A stretch of 64,000 nt of DNA, from positions 254,258 to 318,257 of the forward strand of contig NZ_KE695651.1 of assembly GCF_000454065.1 (NCBI RefSeq). The letters are read 5' to 3'. How positions within the stretch are numbered: position 1 is the first letter of the stretch; each line of letters opens with the position of its first letter. The translations under genes were made by a program, and so were the position numbers. This document shows positions 8,437-17,121 of the stretch, piece by piece. The notes under the pieces are model-generated. The model did not search any database. It was not told the DNA's origin and saw only the letters and a list, made by a program, of their open reading frames with translations. This stretch comes from Brevibacillus thermoruber 423. Lineage in GTDB: Bacteria > Bacillota > Bacilli > Brevibacillales > Brevibacillaceae.

Positions 8437-9372
8437 TTATCCGGCGGAGATCAATCGCTCTTCGCCTGCGACCTGATCCCGTTCCCGCATTTTGAGAAAC
8501 GCGGCGATCGCCACTTCCACCTGGCTGTCGTCCGGTTCGCGGGTCGTGATTTTTTGCAGCCACAGCCCCGGGTAGCCCAAATAGCGGAGGACCGGTGTAT
8601 CGCGCCATTTGTTGGTCCACTGGAGCACCTCGTACGACACCCCGATCACCAGAGGCAGGAGAACGATGCGCTGCACCACGCGATCCCACAGCGTTTCGTA
8701 GGTGAACAGCGAGTAGATGATGACCCCGACGATCACCGTGAAGATCAGAAAGCTGCTGCCGCAGCGGTAGTGCAGGGTGGAAAATTTTTGCACGTTCTCT
8801 ACTGTCAATTCTACCCCGGATTCAAAGGCGTTAATCACCTTGTGTTCGGCTCCATGGTATTGAAACAGACGCTTGATCAAGGGAGCCTGCGCGATGGCTG
8901 TGATGTAGCCGAGCAATAGCAGGAGTTTGATCGCGCCTTCCGCCAGGTTTTGGGGAATCCCCGCCGGCACCCACTGCCCGAGCAAAAACTGGGCGAGAAA
9001 GACCGGCACCAGCGTGAAGACGAACTTGCCGAACAAGAACGAGAGTACGCCGACCACCGCCACGCCGAGCACCATTTGCAGCCTGGACGGGCCTTCGTAC
9101 ACGTCGTCGTCCGATTCCATGCTGTACCGTTCGGAGGCGAAGTTCAGATGTTTGGCTCCGTTTGCGCTGGCCTCGATCAAGCCGACGATCCCGCGGACAA
9201 AGGGGATTTTTTTCAAGGTGTTTGCCCATGTATATTCCGAGCGCGGAGCTTCGTAATACTCAATCTCCTGATTTTTCCTGCGGATGGCCGTGACGGTCAC
9301 CCGTCTGCCGCCAAACATGACGCCTTCGATGACGGCCTGCCCGCCGTAACTGGGTACGTTTTGCTGCGCCAA
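8437..9372 (-). CDS. yqhQ: DUF1385 membrane protein YqhQ
   Basis: About 311 residues. I chose TTG 9372, because AAGGAAGGTGA lies 6 bases before it; an in-frame GTG at 9393 would place that site inside the gene. Typical DUF1385 features are YGGQAVIEGVMFGGRR near the N-terminus, several membrane spans in the middle, and QYHGAEHKVINAFESG plus LHYRCGSSFL in the C-terminal half. The conserved His/Glu/Cys positions suggest a metal site, but no biochemical role is established to my knowledge. Neighbour yqhP follows in the same direction. Confidence 0.88.
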   Translation of the reverse strand: MAQQNVPSYGGQAVIEGVMFGGRRVTVTAIRRKNQEIEYYEAPRSEYTWANTLKKIPFVRGIVGLIEASANGAKHLNFASERYSMESDDDVYEGPSRLQMVLGVAVVGVLSFLFGKFVFTLVPVFLAQFLLGQWVPAGIPQNLAEGAIKLLLLLGYITAIAQAPLIKRLFQYHGAEHKVINAFESGVELTVENVQKFSTLHYRCGSSFLIFTVIVGVIIYSLFTYETLWDRVVQRIVLLPLVIGVSYEVLQWTNKWRDTPVLRYLGYPGLWLQKITTREPDDSQVEVAIAAFLKMRERDQVAGEERLISAG

Positions 9373-9508
9373 TCCTATCACCTTCCTTACCACATATTGT
9401 ACCGGAAACGGACCGCGCAGGCTACAAGCAGTTCACCCGCTGCCTTTCAAATGTCAACAATTAGTGAAAACCGGGACCGCGGCGCATACTACACCTGAGG
9501 TGATGCAC

Positions 9509-9997
9509 ATGGACGCAACCAAGACGCAAAAGGCGGAACAGCAGGGCGCGGCAGGCTTGTCGGCCGGGCAGCAGGGCGGGACAAAAGCGCTGCCGTTCGC
9601 CAAGATGGCGGAAGTCGCTTTCTGGGGTACGGTTCTGTGGGGGCTGGTCCGCGCGGCCGCCCATTATCTGAACTTCACACCATACGGCGTGGAAGCGTTC
9701 GCCCGGCCGATTCTCGGCACGGCGAGGGCAAACTCCTGGGCGGGCATCGGGCTGGGGACGCTGGTGCTGTTTGTGGAGACGTTCCTGGCCGTGATGGTGT
9801 ATTCACTTGTGTTCGGCAGGATCCGCTTGTGGTGGATCGGCTTGCTGTACGGCCTGATCCTGCTGGCCGTGGCGGGGTTTTTCTTTCGCATCGGCAATTG
9901 GAATCAAGCGACGCTCAGCACCGAACTGGCCTGGTACCTGTCGTTCGGCCTGTTTGTCGGGATGACGATCTCGCTGGAGCGGTCTGACAAAGCCTGA
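9509..9997 (+). CDS. yqhR: YqhR-type membrane protein
   Basis: 162 residues from ATG 9509; GAGGTG at 9498-9503 gives correct spacing and makes the upstream in-frame GTG 9464 unlikely. A hydrophilic Gln/Gly-rich N-terminus of about 25 residues precedes four hydrophobic spans. FWGTVLWGLVRAAAHYLNFTPYGVEAFARPIL is the YqhR-like start of the membrane part (described as a run of about 32 residues from residue 30). The gene is divergent from yqhQ and upstream of aroQ, as in B. subtilis. Function is unknown. Confidence 0.8.
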   Translation: MDATKTQKAEQQGAAGLSAGQQGGTKALPFAKMAEVAFWGTVLWGLVRAAAHYLNFTPYGVEAFARPILGTARANSWAGIGLGTLVLFVETFLAVMVYSLVFGRIRLWWIGLLYGLILLAVAGFFFRIGNWNQATLSTELAWYLSFGLFVGMTISLERSDKA

Positions 9998-10097
9998 CGC
10001 TGTTCAAGCCCTTCCTGTGTGTGGTAAAATATCTCTTTAGTAAAAATCTTTTTACAAAGAGGAGTTCGATTGATTTCACACTGGGGAGGAATGGACG

Positions 10098-10538
10098 ATG
10101 GTATCCGTCCTGCTGCTGAACGGCCCGAACCTCAACCTCTTGGGGAAGCGGGAACCTGACGTGTACGGAAGAGAGACACTGGACGACGTGCTGGCTCGGC
10201 TGGAAAAAGTGATGGAGGAATTGGGCGGCAGGCTGGAGCACTGCCAGTCCAACCATGAAGGCGTCTTGATCGACGCCATTCACCGGGCCAAAGGGGTGCA
10301 CGACGGCATCGTGATCAATCCCGGCGCCTTCACCCATTACAGCTACGCGCTGCGGGACGCGCTGGCGGGGGTGGCGCTGCCGGCCATCGAGGTACATATC
10401 TCCAACGTGCACGCCCGCGAACCGTTCCGCCATCAGTCTGTCATTGCGCCGGTGGTGCTGGGACAGGTGGTCGGACTGGGAACGGACGGGTACGAATGGG
10501 CGCTGCGCGCACTGGTCCGCAAACTGACGCGGGGATAA
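10098..10538 (+). CDS. aroQ: type II 3-dehydroquinate dehydratase
   Basis: 146 residues from ATG 10098, with GGGGAGGA upstream. Shikimate pathway step: 3-dehydroquinate to 3-dehydroshikimate. The type II signature LNGPNLNLLGKREP.VYG is at residues 6-23, with the catalytic tyrosine in VYG and an arginine in the flexible loop. The catalytic histidine region reads NPGAFTHYSYALRDAL, and EVHISN.H.REPFR.HS follows (one deviation, HQS). Length is normal for the dodecameric family. It is followed 36 bases later by the M24 peptidase gene, as in B. subtilis yqhS-yqhT. Confidence 0.96.
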   Translation: MVSVLLLNGPNLNLLGKREPDVYGRETLDDVLARLEKVMEELGGRLEHCQSNHEGVLIDAIHRAKGVHDGIVINPGAFTHYSYALRDALAGVALPAIEVHISNVHAREPFRHQSVIAPVVLGQVVGLGTDGYEWALRALVRKLTRG

Positions 10539-10574
10539 GGGCACGGAAGAACGAAAAACGAAGGGGAGAGGGTC

Positions 10575-11645
10575 ATGGACCAACGGCTTGAGAGACTTCG
10601 CGACGCCTTGTCGCAGCTCGGCGCGGATGCGCTGATTACGGAAAAGAAGGAAAACCGGTTTTATCTGAGCGGCTTTACCGGCTCCACCGGCTGGGTGATC
10701 GTGACGGAAAAAGAGGCATTCCTCGTCACCGACTTCCGCTACATCGAACAGGCGCAGGAGCAGGCGCCCCATTTTCGTGTCGTCAACAACGAACGCAAAC
10801 CGGTGGAAGCGCTCGCCCGGGTGCTGAAGGATGCGGGCGTAAAGCGGCTTGCCTTTGAAAGCAGTGTGTCGTTCGGCACCTATCAGGAATGGAGCAAGGC
10901 GTTTGACGGTGTCGAGCTTGTGCCGACCAGCGGCCTGATGGAAAAACTGCGCATGTACAAGGACGCTTCCGAACTGGCGATCATCCGCGAAGCGGTGCGC
11001 ATCGCTGACGAGGCGTACCAGCACATTCAGGGCTATATCAAACCGGGCGTCCGCGAGGTGGACGTGGCTCTGGAGCTGGAGTTTTTCATGCGCAAACGGG
11101 GTGCGGAGGCCGCCGCGTTTGACATCATTGTGGCTTCCGGCGTGCGCGGGGCGCTGCCGCACGGGCGAGCCAGCGAGAAGGTCATCCAGGCGGGCGAAAT
11201 GGTCACGCTGGACTTCGGTGCGGCCTACAAAGGGTACAACTCCGACATCACCCGCACCCTTTCCGTCGGGGAACCGGATCCCAAGCTGAAGGAGATTTAC
11301 GACATCGTCCTGCGCGCCCAGATCGCCGGCGTGGAGGCCTTGAAACCGGGCGTGACAGGCAAAGAGGCGGATGCTGTTACGCGCGAGATCATCACTGCCG
11401 CCGGTTATGGAGACGCGTACGGACACAGCGCGGGTCACGGGCTCGGCGTGGAAGTTCACGAACTGCCCAACCTGTCCGCGGTGAGTCCCTTCGTGCTGGA
11501 GCCGGGCATGCTGGTCACGATGGAGCCGGGCATCTACATCAGCGGCCTCGGCGGGGTGCGCATCGAGGACGACGTGCTGATCACGGCGGACGGCCATGAG
11601 GTACTGACAACCTCGACGAAAGAGTTGCTCATTTTGCCCGTCTAA
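10575..11645 (+). CDS. yqhT: Xaa-Pro dipeptidase/aminopeptidase, M24 family
   Basis: 356 residues from ATG 10575 behind AAGGGGAGAGGG. The N-terminal creatinase-like domain (1-125) precedes a pita-bread catalytic domain. The five dimetal ligands are visible: Asp in VTLDFGAAY, Asp in NSDITRT, His in GHGLGVEVHE, Glu in VTMEPGIY and Glu in GVRIEDDVL. It should cleave X-Pro peptides in the cytoplasm. It lies 42 bases upstream of efp, which suits peptide turnover next to a factor for polyproline translation, although this is simply conserved synteny with B. subtilis. Confidence 0.93.
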   Translation: MDQRLERLRDALSQLGADALITEKKENRFYLSGFTGSTGWVIVTEKEAFLVTDFRYIEQAQEQAPHFRVVNNERKPVEALARVLKDAGVKRLAFESSVSFGTYQEWSKAFDGVELVPTSGLMEKLRMYKDASELAIIREAVRIADEAYQHIQGYIKPGVREVDVALELEFFMRKRGAEAAAFDIIVASGVRGALPHGRASEKVIQAGEMVTLDFGAAYKGYNSDITRTLSVGEPDPKLKEIYDIVLRAQIAGVEALKPGVTGKEADAVTREIITAAGYGDAYGHSAGHGLGVEVHELPNLSAVSPFVLEPGMLVTMEPGIYISGLGGVRIEDDVLITADGHEVLTTSTKELLILPV

Positions 11646-11687
11646 TTTATACTAGTTGTGTTATTGATTGATTTTGGGAGGACTACC

Positions 11688-12245
11688 ATGATCTCTGTGA
11701 ACGACTTTCGTACTGGTTTGACCATCGAAGTGGATGGCAACATTTATCAGGTGATCGAATTCCAACACGTGAAGCCGGGGAAAGGGGCGGCGTTCGTCCG
11801 TTCCAAGCTGCGCAACCTGCGCAACGGCAACATCACGGAAATGACGTTCCGCGGAGGCGAAAAGGTGAACCCGGCCCGCATTGAAACGTCGACCATGCAG
11901 TATCTGTACAACAGCGGTGACGAGTACACCTTCATGAATACCGAGACGTACGAGCAGATCACGTTCACGCGTCAGCAAATTGAGCGCGAACTGAAATTCC
12001 TCAAGGAAAACATGAACGTACAGATCATGCAGTACAACGGTGAGACCATCGGTATTCAACTGCCGAACACGGTTGAACTGGTGGTGACCGAGTGCGAGCC
12101 GGGCGTAAAAGGCGACACCGCGTCCAACGTGACGAAAAAGGCGACGCTGGAAACCGGCTTCGTGGTCAACGTGCCGCTGTTCGTCGAAGAAGGCGACAAG
12201 CTGATCATCGACACGCGCACGGAACAATACGTTTCCCGCGCGTAA
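11688..12245 (+). CDS. efp: translation elongation factor P
   Basis: 185 residues from ATG 11688 with GGGAGG upstream; an in-frame ATG-less extension to 11658 is unlikely. Three beta-barrel domains are recognisable: KOW-like N-terminus, EF-P OB domain and C-terminal OB domain ending [17 protein letters not shown] rescues ribosomes stalled at polyproline. The tip loop is [10 protein letters not shown], placing Lys at position 32, the residue that carries 5-aminopentanol in B. subtilis. No EpmA/EpmB or rhamnosyl system is needed for this loop type. A strong terminator follows. Confidence 0.97.
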   Translation: MISVNDFRTGLTIEVDGNIYQVIEFQHVKPGKGAAFVRSKLRNLRNGNITEMTFRGGEKVNPARIETSTMQYLYNSGDEYTFMNTETYEQITFTRQQIERELKFLKENMNVQIMQYNGETIGIQLPNTVELVVTECEPGVKGDTASNVTKKATLETGFVVNVPLFVEEGDKLIIDTRTEQYVSRA

Positions 12246-12264
12246 ACGCGCATACACGCAGGCG

Positions 12265-12295
12265 AGGCTGTACCCGAACGGGGTACAGCCTTTTT
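12265..12295 (+). terminator. rho-independent terminator after efp
   Basis: AGGCTGTACC / GGTACAGCCT arms around a short CGAACG loop, then TTTTT. Confidence 0.93.
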
Positions 12296-12387
12296 GCGCT
12301 GTCGAAGACATGGGCCTGATACACCTGTCACCGTACCGCCGTGCCATCTGCCCCGAGACGATCCGCCCGAACCAAAATAGCGGACGG

Positions 12388-12834
12388 CTACGACCGTCCG
12401 CCAAACCACTCCCACAGCTTCAGAACGAATGCGGTAATGCCCGCCGCCATCAGGGGACCGACAGGGATGCCGCGCAAAAAGACGATGCCGAAAATGGAGC
12501 CGATCACCAGGCCGACGATGATGTGCGGCTCGGCGCGCAAAAGGTCGAGGCCCTTGCCGTTCATCCACGTGGCGACGGCGCCGCCCGCCAAGGCGAGCAG
12601 GCCCATTACCGTCGTAAACAGCGGCGTCACGTCCCGCCAGGAAATCTTTTCGCTGGCGAACGGCACCAGCACGGAGATGGTCAAAAACAGCAGGCCCAGT
12701 TCCAGCCCGCGCCGTTCGACGGTGGGAAAAAATCGCTCCAGCGCGGTCAGTTTCAGCACCAGCAGGATGCTGGCGGCCGTGGCGATAATCGGCGATCGTC
12801 CGAGCAACCCAATCACGATCAGGATGACAAGCAT
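12388..12834 (-). CDS. DUF441 family membrane protein (YtwI-like)
   Basis: 148 residues from ATG 12834, chosen because AGGAGAAG sits 3-8 bases upstream; extending to 12861 would bury that site. The sequence is four hydrophobic segments with short loops: [20 protein letters not shown] at the start and [18 protein letters not shown] near the end, the conserved GxxxxG(I/V)PxGPL element of DUF441. Function is unknown. The C-terminal codons form a GCGGACGG/CCGTCCGC hairpin at 12379-12402 that may end transcription on this strand. Confidence 0.8.
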   Translation of the reverse strand: MLVILIVIGLLGRSPIIATAASILLVLKLTALERFFPTVERRGLELGLLFLTISVLVPFASEKISWRDVTPLFTTVMGLLALAGGAVATWMNGKGLDLLRAEPHIIVGLVIGSIFGIVFLRGIPVGPLMAAGITAFVLKLWEWFGGRS

Positions 12835-12888
12835 CACTTCTCCTGGCATCATCGGCATCAAAACCCCTGTCCCTGTTCTGCTTACACT

Positions 12889-13605
12889 TTATGAGACAAG
12901 GTGGGAGAGTATGCGTCGATCCTTCACCACCGGAACCAGCCGGTAGCGGTCGATCTGGGAGCAGAAGCGGAGGTCCTCCTCGCAGTGGTGCTGGATCAGC
13001 CGCTTGCCTGTGGTGGTGCGGGCCATCACCTCATCCAGCCGGCCGCATACGTACAGATAGCCCGCTTTCAGCGCCTCCCCCAGGTCACACACCTGGATGT
13101 AGGGGCGCATTTGTTGTGCCGTGTGGATCATCAGGCCGGCCGCCAGTCCGTCCTCCAGGGCGAACTCGGAGCGGGTGCCGGCACAGTACAGGGTGATGTC
13201 CAGATTGTGCGACAGGGCGTACTGGATACAGGAGGTGGCGTTTAAAAAACAGCCGATGACAAGAACCTGGGCCCGCTCGGCTTTTTGAATCGCGCGGGTG
13301 CCGTTGGTCGTGGTGAGAATCAGCTGCCGTCCGGCGTGGGGCTGTCGGGACAGCTCGGTCGGCGAATTGCTGCAGTCGAAATCGGCGATCTTGCGGCAGT
13401 GCCGTTCGCCGGCAAGAACGCTGCCGGCCGAGCGCAGCGCGTGGGCCTGGCCGATCGTCTCCACCGGGACGACCGCATGAAATCCGCTGCCCAAAGCGGT
13501 AACGATCGTGCTGGAGGCACGCAGCACGTCGATCACCACGACCACGCGGTTGCTGATTTGATCAAAACGAATCTCCTCCACGGTCGGCACCACCGCTATT
13601 CGCAT
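12889..13605 (-). CDS. comB: 2-phosphosulfolactate phosphatase
   Basis: 238 residues from ATG 13605. ComB-fold features are VVVIDVLRASSTIVTAL near residues 20-36, LAGERH near 64, DFDCSNSP near 75-82 and ILTTTNGTRAI near 95-105. It removes phosphate from (R)-2-phospho-3-sulfolactate. The start overlaps the end of comA by 10 bases, so the two are translationally coupled. In Bacillus spores sulfolactate accumulates late in sporulation; in archaea the same reactions lead to coenzyme M. Sporulation use is the sensible reading here. Confidence 0.92.
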   Translation of the reverse strand: MRIAVVPTVEEIRFDQISNRVVVVIDVLRASSTIVTALGSGFHAVVPVETIGQAHALRSAGSVLAGERHCRKIADFDCSNSPTELSRQPHAGRQLILTTTNGTRAIQKAERAQVLVIGCFLNATSCIQYALSHNLDITLYCAGTRSEFALEDGLAAGLMIHTAQQMRPYIQVCDLGEALKAGYLYVCGRLDEVMARTTTGKRLIQHHCEEDLRFCSQIDRYRLVPVVKDRRILSHLVS

Positions 13606-14417
13606 GGAGCGGTCCTCCTCCCCTCCAGAAAGCCCGCCGTATCCGCCCGCAGCCCCCGGCGCAGGGTCTCCACGGCGAGAATGTCCGTATAGGCGACGTT
13701 TCCCAGATTGACGTCACACCCCAGGGCGCGGATCAAGGCCACCTGCTGTTCCTTTTGCGGCGCTTCCCAGATCAGCCGCCCGGCATGGTCGCCGGCCGCC
13801 TGGGCGATCTCCTGCAAAAACGCGTGATCCACCATGCCCTTGCCGTCAAACACGCCAACCGTTCCGCTCTCCCGCGCCTCCACGATCACGTAGCTGGCTC
13901 CCGCGCGCACATCCTGTTCCAGCGTGCGCAGCAGATCGTCGCGTTCAGCCCGGAAATGGGCCGCTTTTTTGCCAAACTCCGTGTATACCGTCAACCCCGC
14001 GTCTGCCGCAGCGGCGATTGCCCGCCGGCGCATGTCGGCGGAGAGCGGGAAGGTTCCGTCGGAAATCTCCACCGCGTTGAAACCGAGGTCGAGCAGCCGG
14101 GCCATGTACGTCTCCGGCGGCGAATGCCGGATGGCGATTTCAAACAGCGTGCCGCCCGGCATGATGTGCAGGTCCAGTGCCTTGGCGAGCGCCACTTTTT
14201 GGTACAGGACGCCGGCGGGATAGAGCGTCGAGGTGCCAAACCCCAGTTTGTAAATGTCGATATGCGGCGCGGCCAGTTCCATCAGGTCATGAAAGGTGTT
14301 CAGCCCAAGCCCTTTGTCGATGACCATGGTCAATCCGCGGGAGCGCGGCTTGGTTTGCCGCTCGCCGAACGGATCAGCCCAGCTCGCGGGCCAGAATGGG
14401 ATGTCGCTGTCTAGCAT
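13596..14417 (-). CDS. comA: phosphosulfolactate synthase
   Basis: About 273 residues from ATG 14417, with TGAGG nine bases upstream; ATG 14432 is an alternative with a poor ribosome site. TIM-barrel motifs of the ComA family: TMVIDKGLGLNTFHDLMEL, DIYKLGFGTSTLYP, HIMPGGTLFEIA, NAVEISDGTFPLS and VIVEARESGTVGVFDGKG. It adds sulfite to phosphoenolpyruvate to give 2-phospho-3-sulfolactate. Coupled with comB, it supplies sulfolactate, a known major small molecule of B. subtilis spores (YitD/YitC there). It is divergent from yqhV. Confidence 0.93.
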   Translation of the reverse strand: MLDSDIPFWPASWADPFGERQTKPRSRGLTMVIDKGLGLNTFHDLMELAAPHIDIYKLGFGTSTLYPAGVLYQKVALAKALDLHIMPGGTLFEIAIRHSPPETYMARLLDLGFNAVEISDGTFPLSADMRRRAIAAAADAGLTVYTEFGKKAAHFRAERDDLLRTLEQDVRAGASYVIVEARESGTVGVFDGKGMVDHAFLQEIAQAAGDHAGRLIWEAPQKEQQVALIRALGCDVNLGNVAYTDILAVETLRRGLRADTAGFLEGRRTAPCE

Positions 14418-14574
14418 TGGCGTTTTCCTCATTTCTTCTAGGCGTTTGCTTCAGTGTATGTAGGCGGACGAAAAGAAGTGAGCCGACCGCCCATAGGCGA
14501 TTGCCCAGCCAAAGGTGTGATGAAACCGGCGGGGACGGGCATAGAGTGAGAACGAGGAGGGAGGACGAGGCTGG

Positions 14575-14838
14575 ATGTGGGAAAAAGCGATACTCGGGAT
14601 GGCTGCGCTCAGGATGATGTCCGGAACGCTTGAACTGTTGGCGGCCCTGCTGATCTTGAAGGTGAACCAGGTGGAAAAGGCCCTGCTGATCAACTCCAGT
14701 CTGGCAATCGTCGGACCGCTGGTGATGCTGACGACCACGACCGTCGGATTGATCGGCATGTCGGACCGGATCAGTTTTGCCAAAATCGCCTGGATCTTCC
14801 TCGGCGTCGTCTGCATCTTCATCGGCGTGCGCAGGTGA
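14575..14838 (+). CDS. yqhV: YqhV family small membrane protein
   Basis: 87 residues from ATG 14575, behind a long GAGGAGGGAGGACGAGG purine run. Three hydrophobic spans are separated by short loops: about 5-25, 35-57 and 65-84. The last span is preceded by DRISFAKI and the chain ends in GVRR. B. subtilis has yqhV just upstream of spoIIIAA. Here one extra gene lies between. Function is unknown; the location suggests a sporulation link, which is inference. Confidence 0.75.
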   Translation: MWEKAILGMAALRMMSGTLELLAALLILKVNQVEKALLINSSLAIVGPLVMLTTTTVGLIGMSDRISFAKIAWIFLGVVCIFIGVRR

Positions 14839-14923
14839 GCGGACACGGCGGCCAATTGGATTGGTAACCGGACCGTCTTTCGGGAACAATAGGGCAAGCA
14901 CCGGTAGAGGAGGGAACCCCATC

Positions 14924-15418
14924 ATGTTGGAAGCGTTGGAAAACCGCATCGCCTATCTGCGCGGACTGGCGGACGGACTGGACGTTCAGGAGCACAGCCG
15001 CGAGGGGAAGATTCTCGCGGAGATGATCGAACTGGTCGACGAGATCTACGGTGCGTTCCGCGAGCTGCACGCCCGCGTGGAAGAAGCGGAGCGCTACGCG
15101 GAGGCCATCGACGAAGACCTGGAAGACGTGGAGCTGTACCTGTTCGGCGACGATGAGAACCTGTACGAAACCGTAGGGGACTGCGCCGCGGAAGAGCGGG
15201 AAGCGTACGAGGCGTTCGCCGATCTCGACGATGATGAGGACGCTTATCTGTACGAGACAGGGGGGCGGGATCACGTGACGTCATCGCACGCCATTGAGTG
15301 TCCCTCTTGCCGGGAGGTCCTCTTTTTTCACGAAGGCGTGGACGACGAAGGGTACCACCACTACATCGTCGAGCCGTACCTCGACGAAGCGGTGTACGAG
15401 CCGATCAACCCGACATGA
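14924..15418 (+). CDS. CD1247-type acidic protein with C-terminal CxxC
   Basis: 164 residues from ATG 14924, behind GAGGAGGGAA. The N-terminal part (1-75) is a predicted coiled coil beginning MLEALENRIAYLRGLADGLD, as in the CD1247 N-terminal domain found upstream of spoIIIA in many clostridia and Paenibacillaceae. A very acidic linker (Asp/Glu run near 100-110) leads to a C-terminal module with ECPSCREVLFFHEG, a possible half zinc ribbon. Function is unknown. A terminator (15499-15539) separates it from spoIIIAA. Confidence 0.7.
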   Translation: MLEALENRIAYLRGLADGLDVQEHSREGKILAEMIELVDEIYGAFRELHARVEEAERYAEAIDEDLEDVELYLFGDDENLYETVGDCAAEEREAYEAFADLDDDEDAYLYETGGRDHVTSSHAIECPSCREVLFFHEGVDDEGYHHYIVEPYLDEAVYEPINPT

Positions 15419-15498
15419 GAACAGCGATCCCGGCAGACATGCGGGCCCCACGGCCGGATTTCCGGCCAGCCAGGCTTGTCATGTCTGCGCGCGCACGC

Positions 15499-15539
15499 AC
15501 GTCTGCCGCTCGGCGCTTGCCCCGCGGCAGGCGTTTTTT
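15499..15539 (+). terminator. rho-independent terminator upstream of spoIIIA
   Basis: ACGTCTGCCGC and GCGGCAGGCGT form an 11-base stem (one G-T wobble) around a 14-base loop, then six T residues. It isolates the spoIIIA operon from the CD1247-type gene. Confidence 0.85.
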
Positions 15540-15543
15540 CTTG

Positions 15544-15573
15544 GCATAAAACTCGTCCATGGCCGCATAGGAT
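15544..15573 (+). promoter_or_regulatory. candidate sigma-E promoter of the spoIIIA operon
   Basis: GCATAAA at 15544-15550 fits the sigma-E -35 (KMATAWW). After a 15-base spacer, CATAGGAT at 15566-15573 resembles the -10 CATACAxT in its outer positions. It lies about 65 bases before the spoIIIAA start. In B. subtilis the operon is sigma-E driven in the mother cell; the assignment here is by motif only. Confidence 0.5.
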
Positions 15574-15636
15574 GGAGGTAAGTCAAAGTGGACAAAGGCT
15601 GGCGCCACCCGCCGGCCGCAAAAGGAGGGGACGATT

Positions 15637-16599
15637 GTGAAGGAGATCATGGCGATTTTGCCGGCGTCCGTCCGCAGCATTCTGACAGCGTTGCCCTCCG
15701 CCGTCAGAGAGCATCTGGAGGAGATACGCCTGCGGCAAAATCAGCCGATGGAAATACGTTACGGACAGCAGTCCAGCTATGTGACGCCTTCCGGACAGCT
15801 AACCGCCAACGCCAGACAGGGGTGGATCTTTTCGGAGGAGCAGTCGGTCAAGCTGCTCAACCAGGTGAGCCATCACTCTCTTTACGCGCTCGAGGAAGAG
15901 CTGAAGCGGGGATACATCACCGTCGTCGGCGGCCATCGCATCGGCATCGCCGGCAAAGTGGTGCTGGAGAAGGGAGAAGTGAAAGGCATCCGCGACGTCA
16001 CCAGCTTCAACATCCGCATCGCCCGCGAGAAAAAAGGGGCGGCGCACAGCGTGCTCCCGTTTCTGTTCGAGAATGGCCGCGTGCACAACACCCTGATCAT
16101 TTCTCCGCCGCAGTGCGGCAAAACGACGCTGCTGCGCGACATCGCCCGCTCCCTGAGCTACGGCAGCGAATGGTCGTCCAGCCGAAAAGTCGGCATTGTG
16201 GACGAGCGTTCCGAACTGGCCGGCTGCCTCAACGGCGTGCCGCAGCGGGACGTCGGACCGCGCACCGACGTGCTGGATGCTTGTCCCAAAGCGGTCGGGA
16301 TGATGATGCTGATCCGCTCCATGTCGCCCGATGTGCTGATCGTCGACGAAATCGGCCGGACGGAAGACGGGGAGGCGGTGTGGGAGGCAATCCACGCCGG
16401 AGTAGCCGTCATCTGCACCGCCCACGGCGCCGACGTCAGCGAAGTGGCTCAGCGCCCGACGCTGGGCAGGTTGATCCAGTACGGCGCGTTTTCCCGCTAC
16501 ATCGTGCTCAGCAGGGCAAACGGCGTGGGGACGGTCGAAGCGGTCTACGACGGCGGCCTGACTCGTGTGGAAAGGGAGAAAATCGCATGGTTAAGCTGA
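15637..16599 (+). CDS. spoIIIAA: stage III sporulation ATPase SpoIIIAA
   Basis: 320 residues from GTG 15637, 7 bases after AAAGGAGGGG. It is a secretion-type ATPase: Walker A-like loop SPPQCGKTTLLRDIAR near residues 155-170, and Walker B region DVLIVDEIGR near 231-240. The first Walker A glycine is Ser here. SpoIIIAA is the predicted motor of the mother-cell-to-forespore channel (feeding tube) built from SpoIIIAA-AH and SpoIIQ. The end overlaps spoIIIAB by 13 bases. Confidence 0.96.
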   Translation: MKEIMAILPASVRSILTALPSAVREHLEEIRLRQNQPMEIRYGQQSSYVTPSGQLTANARQGWIFSEEQSVKLLNQVSHHSLYALEEELKRGYITVVGGHRIGIAGKVVLEKGEVKGIRDVTSFNIRIAREKKGAAHSVLPFLFENGRVHNTLIISPPQCGKTTLLRDIARSLSYGSEWSSSRKVGIVDERSELAGCLNGVPQRDVGPRTDVLDACPKAVGMMMLIRSMSPDVLIVDEIGRTEDGEAVWEAIHAGVAVICTAHGADVSEVAQRPTLGRLIQYGAFSRYIVLSRANGVGTVEAVYDGGLTRVEREKIAWLS

Positions 16600-17105
16600 T
16601 CGGCGCCGTGTTGATCCTGTTCTCCGCTTCCATGGTAGGCTGGCAGATCGGCCGCTATTACGCGTTTCGTCCCGTGCAGCTTCGTGCCCTGCTGGTCGCC
16701 CTGCAGATGCTGGAGACGGAAATCGTGTACGGTCTGACCCCCCTGCACCGTGCCTTCGTCAAGATCGGTCATCGCGTACCGGCGGAGGTGGGCCGCCTGT
16801 TTTTGACCGCGGCCGAGCTGTTGATCACCGAGCGGGCCCAGACGGCGGAAGAAGCCCTCCAGCAGGCGATCGGCGCACACTGGCCGCAGACAGCGCTGCG
16901 CAGGCAGGAACGCGAGGTGTTGAGCAGCCTGGGGCAGGTTCTCGGCTCGTCCGACCGGGAAGACCAGCAGAAACATTTGCGCCTCGCCGTCACCCACCTG
17001 CGCGGACTGGAAGAAGAGGCGCGCGCAGAGCAAGGGCGATACGAAAAGATGTACAAAAGCCTCGGCTTCCTGTGCGGCCTGCTGGTCGTCATCCTGATGT
17101 TCTAA
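16587..17105 (+). CDS. spoIIIAB: stage III sporulation protein SpoIIIAB
   Basis: 172 residues from ATG 16587, inside the end of spoIIIAA. An N-terminal membrane anchor (VKLIGAVLILFSASMVGWQIG) is followed by a helical cytoplasmic domain resembling GspF-type secretion platform proteins and a C-terminal hydrophobic span (LGFLCGLLVVILMF). It is thought to couple the SpoIIIAA ATPase to the channel. The RPVQLRAL.VALQMLETEI.YG segment is characteristic of the family. Confidence 0.95.
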   Translation: MVKLIGAVLILFSASMVGWQIGRYYAFRPVQLRALLVALQMLETEIVYGLTPLHRAFVKIGHRVPAEVGRLFLTAAELLITERAQTAEEALQQAIGAHWPQTALRRQEREVLSSLGQVLGSSDREDQQKHLRLAVTHLRGLEEEARAEQGRYEKMYKSLGFLCGLLVVILMF

Positions 17106-17121
17106 AGGCGAGGTGTTCACA

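Noticed and set aside
15588-16586. Upstream extension of spoIIIAB across spoIIIAA
   Set aside because: Out of frame with the real spoIIIAA protein; SpoIIIAB has its family-typical start at 16587.
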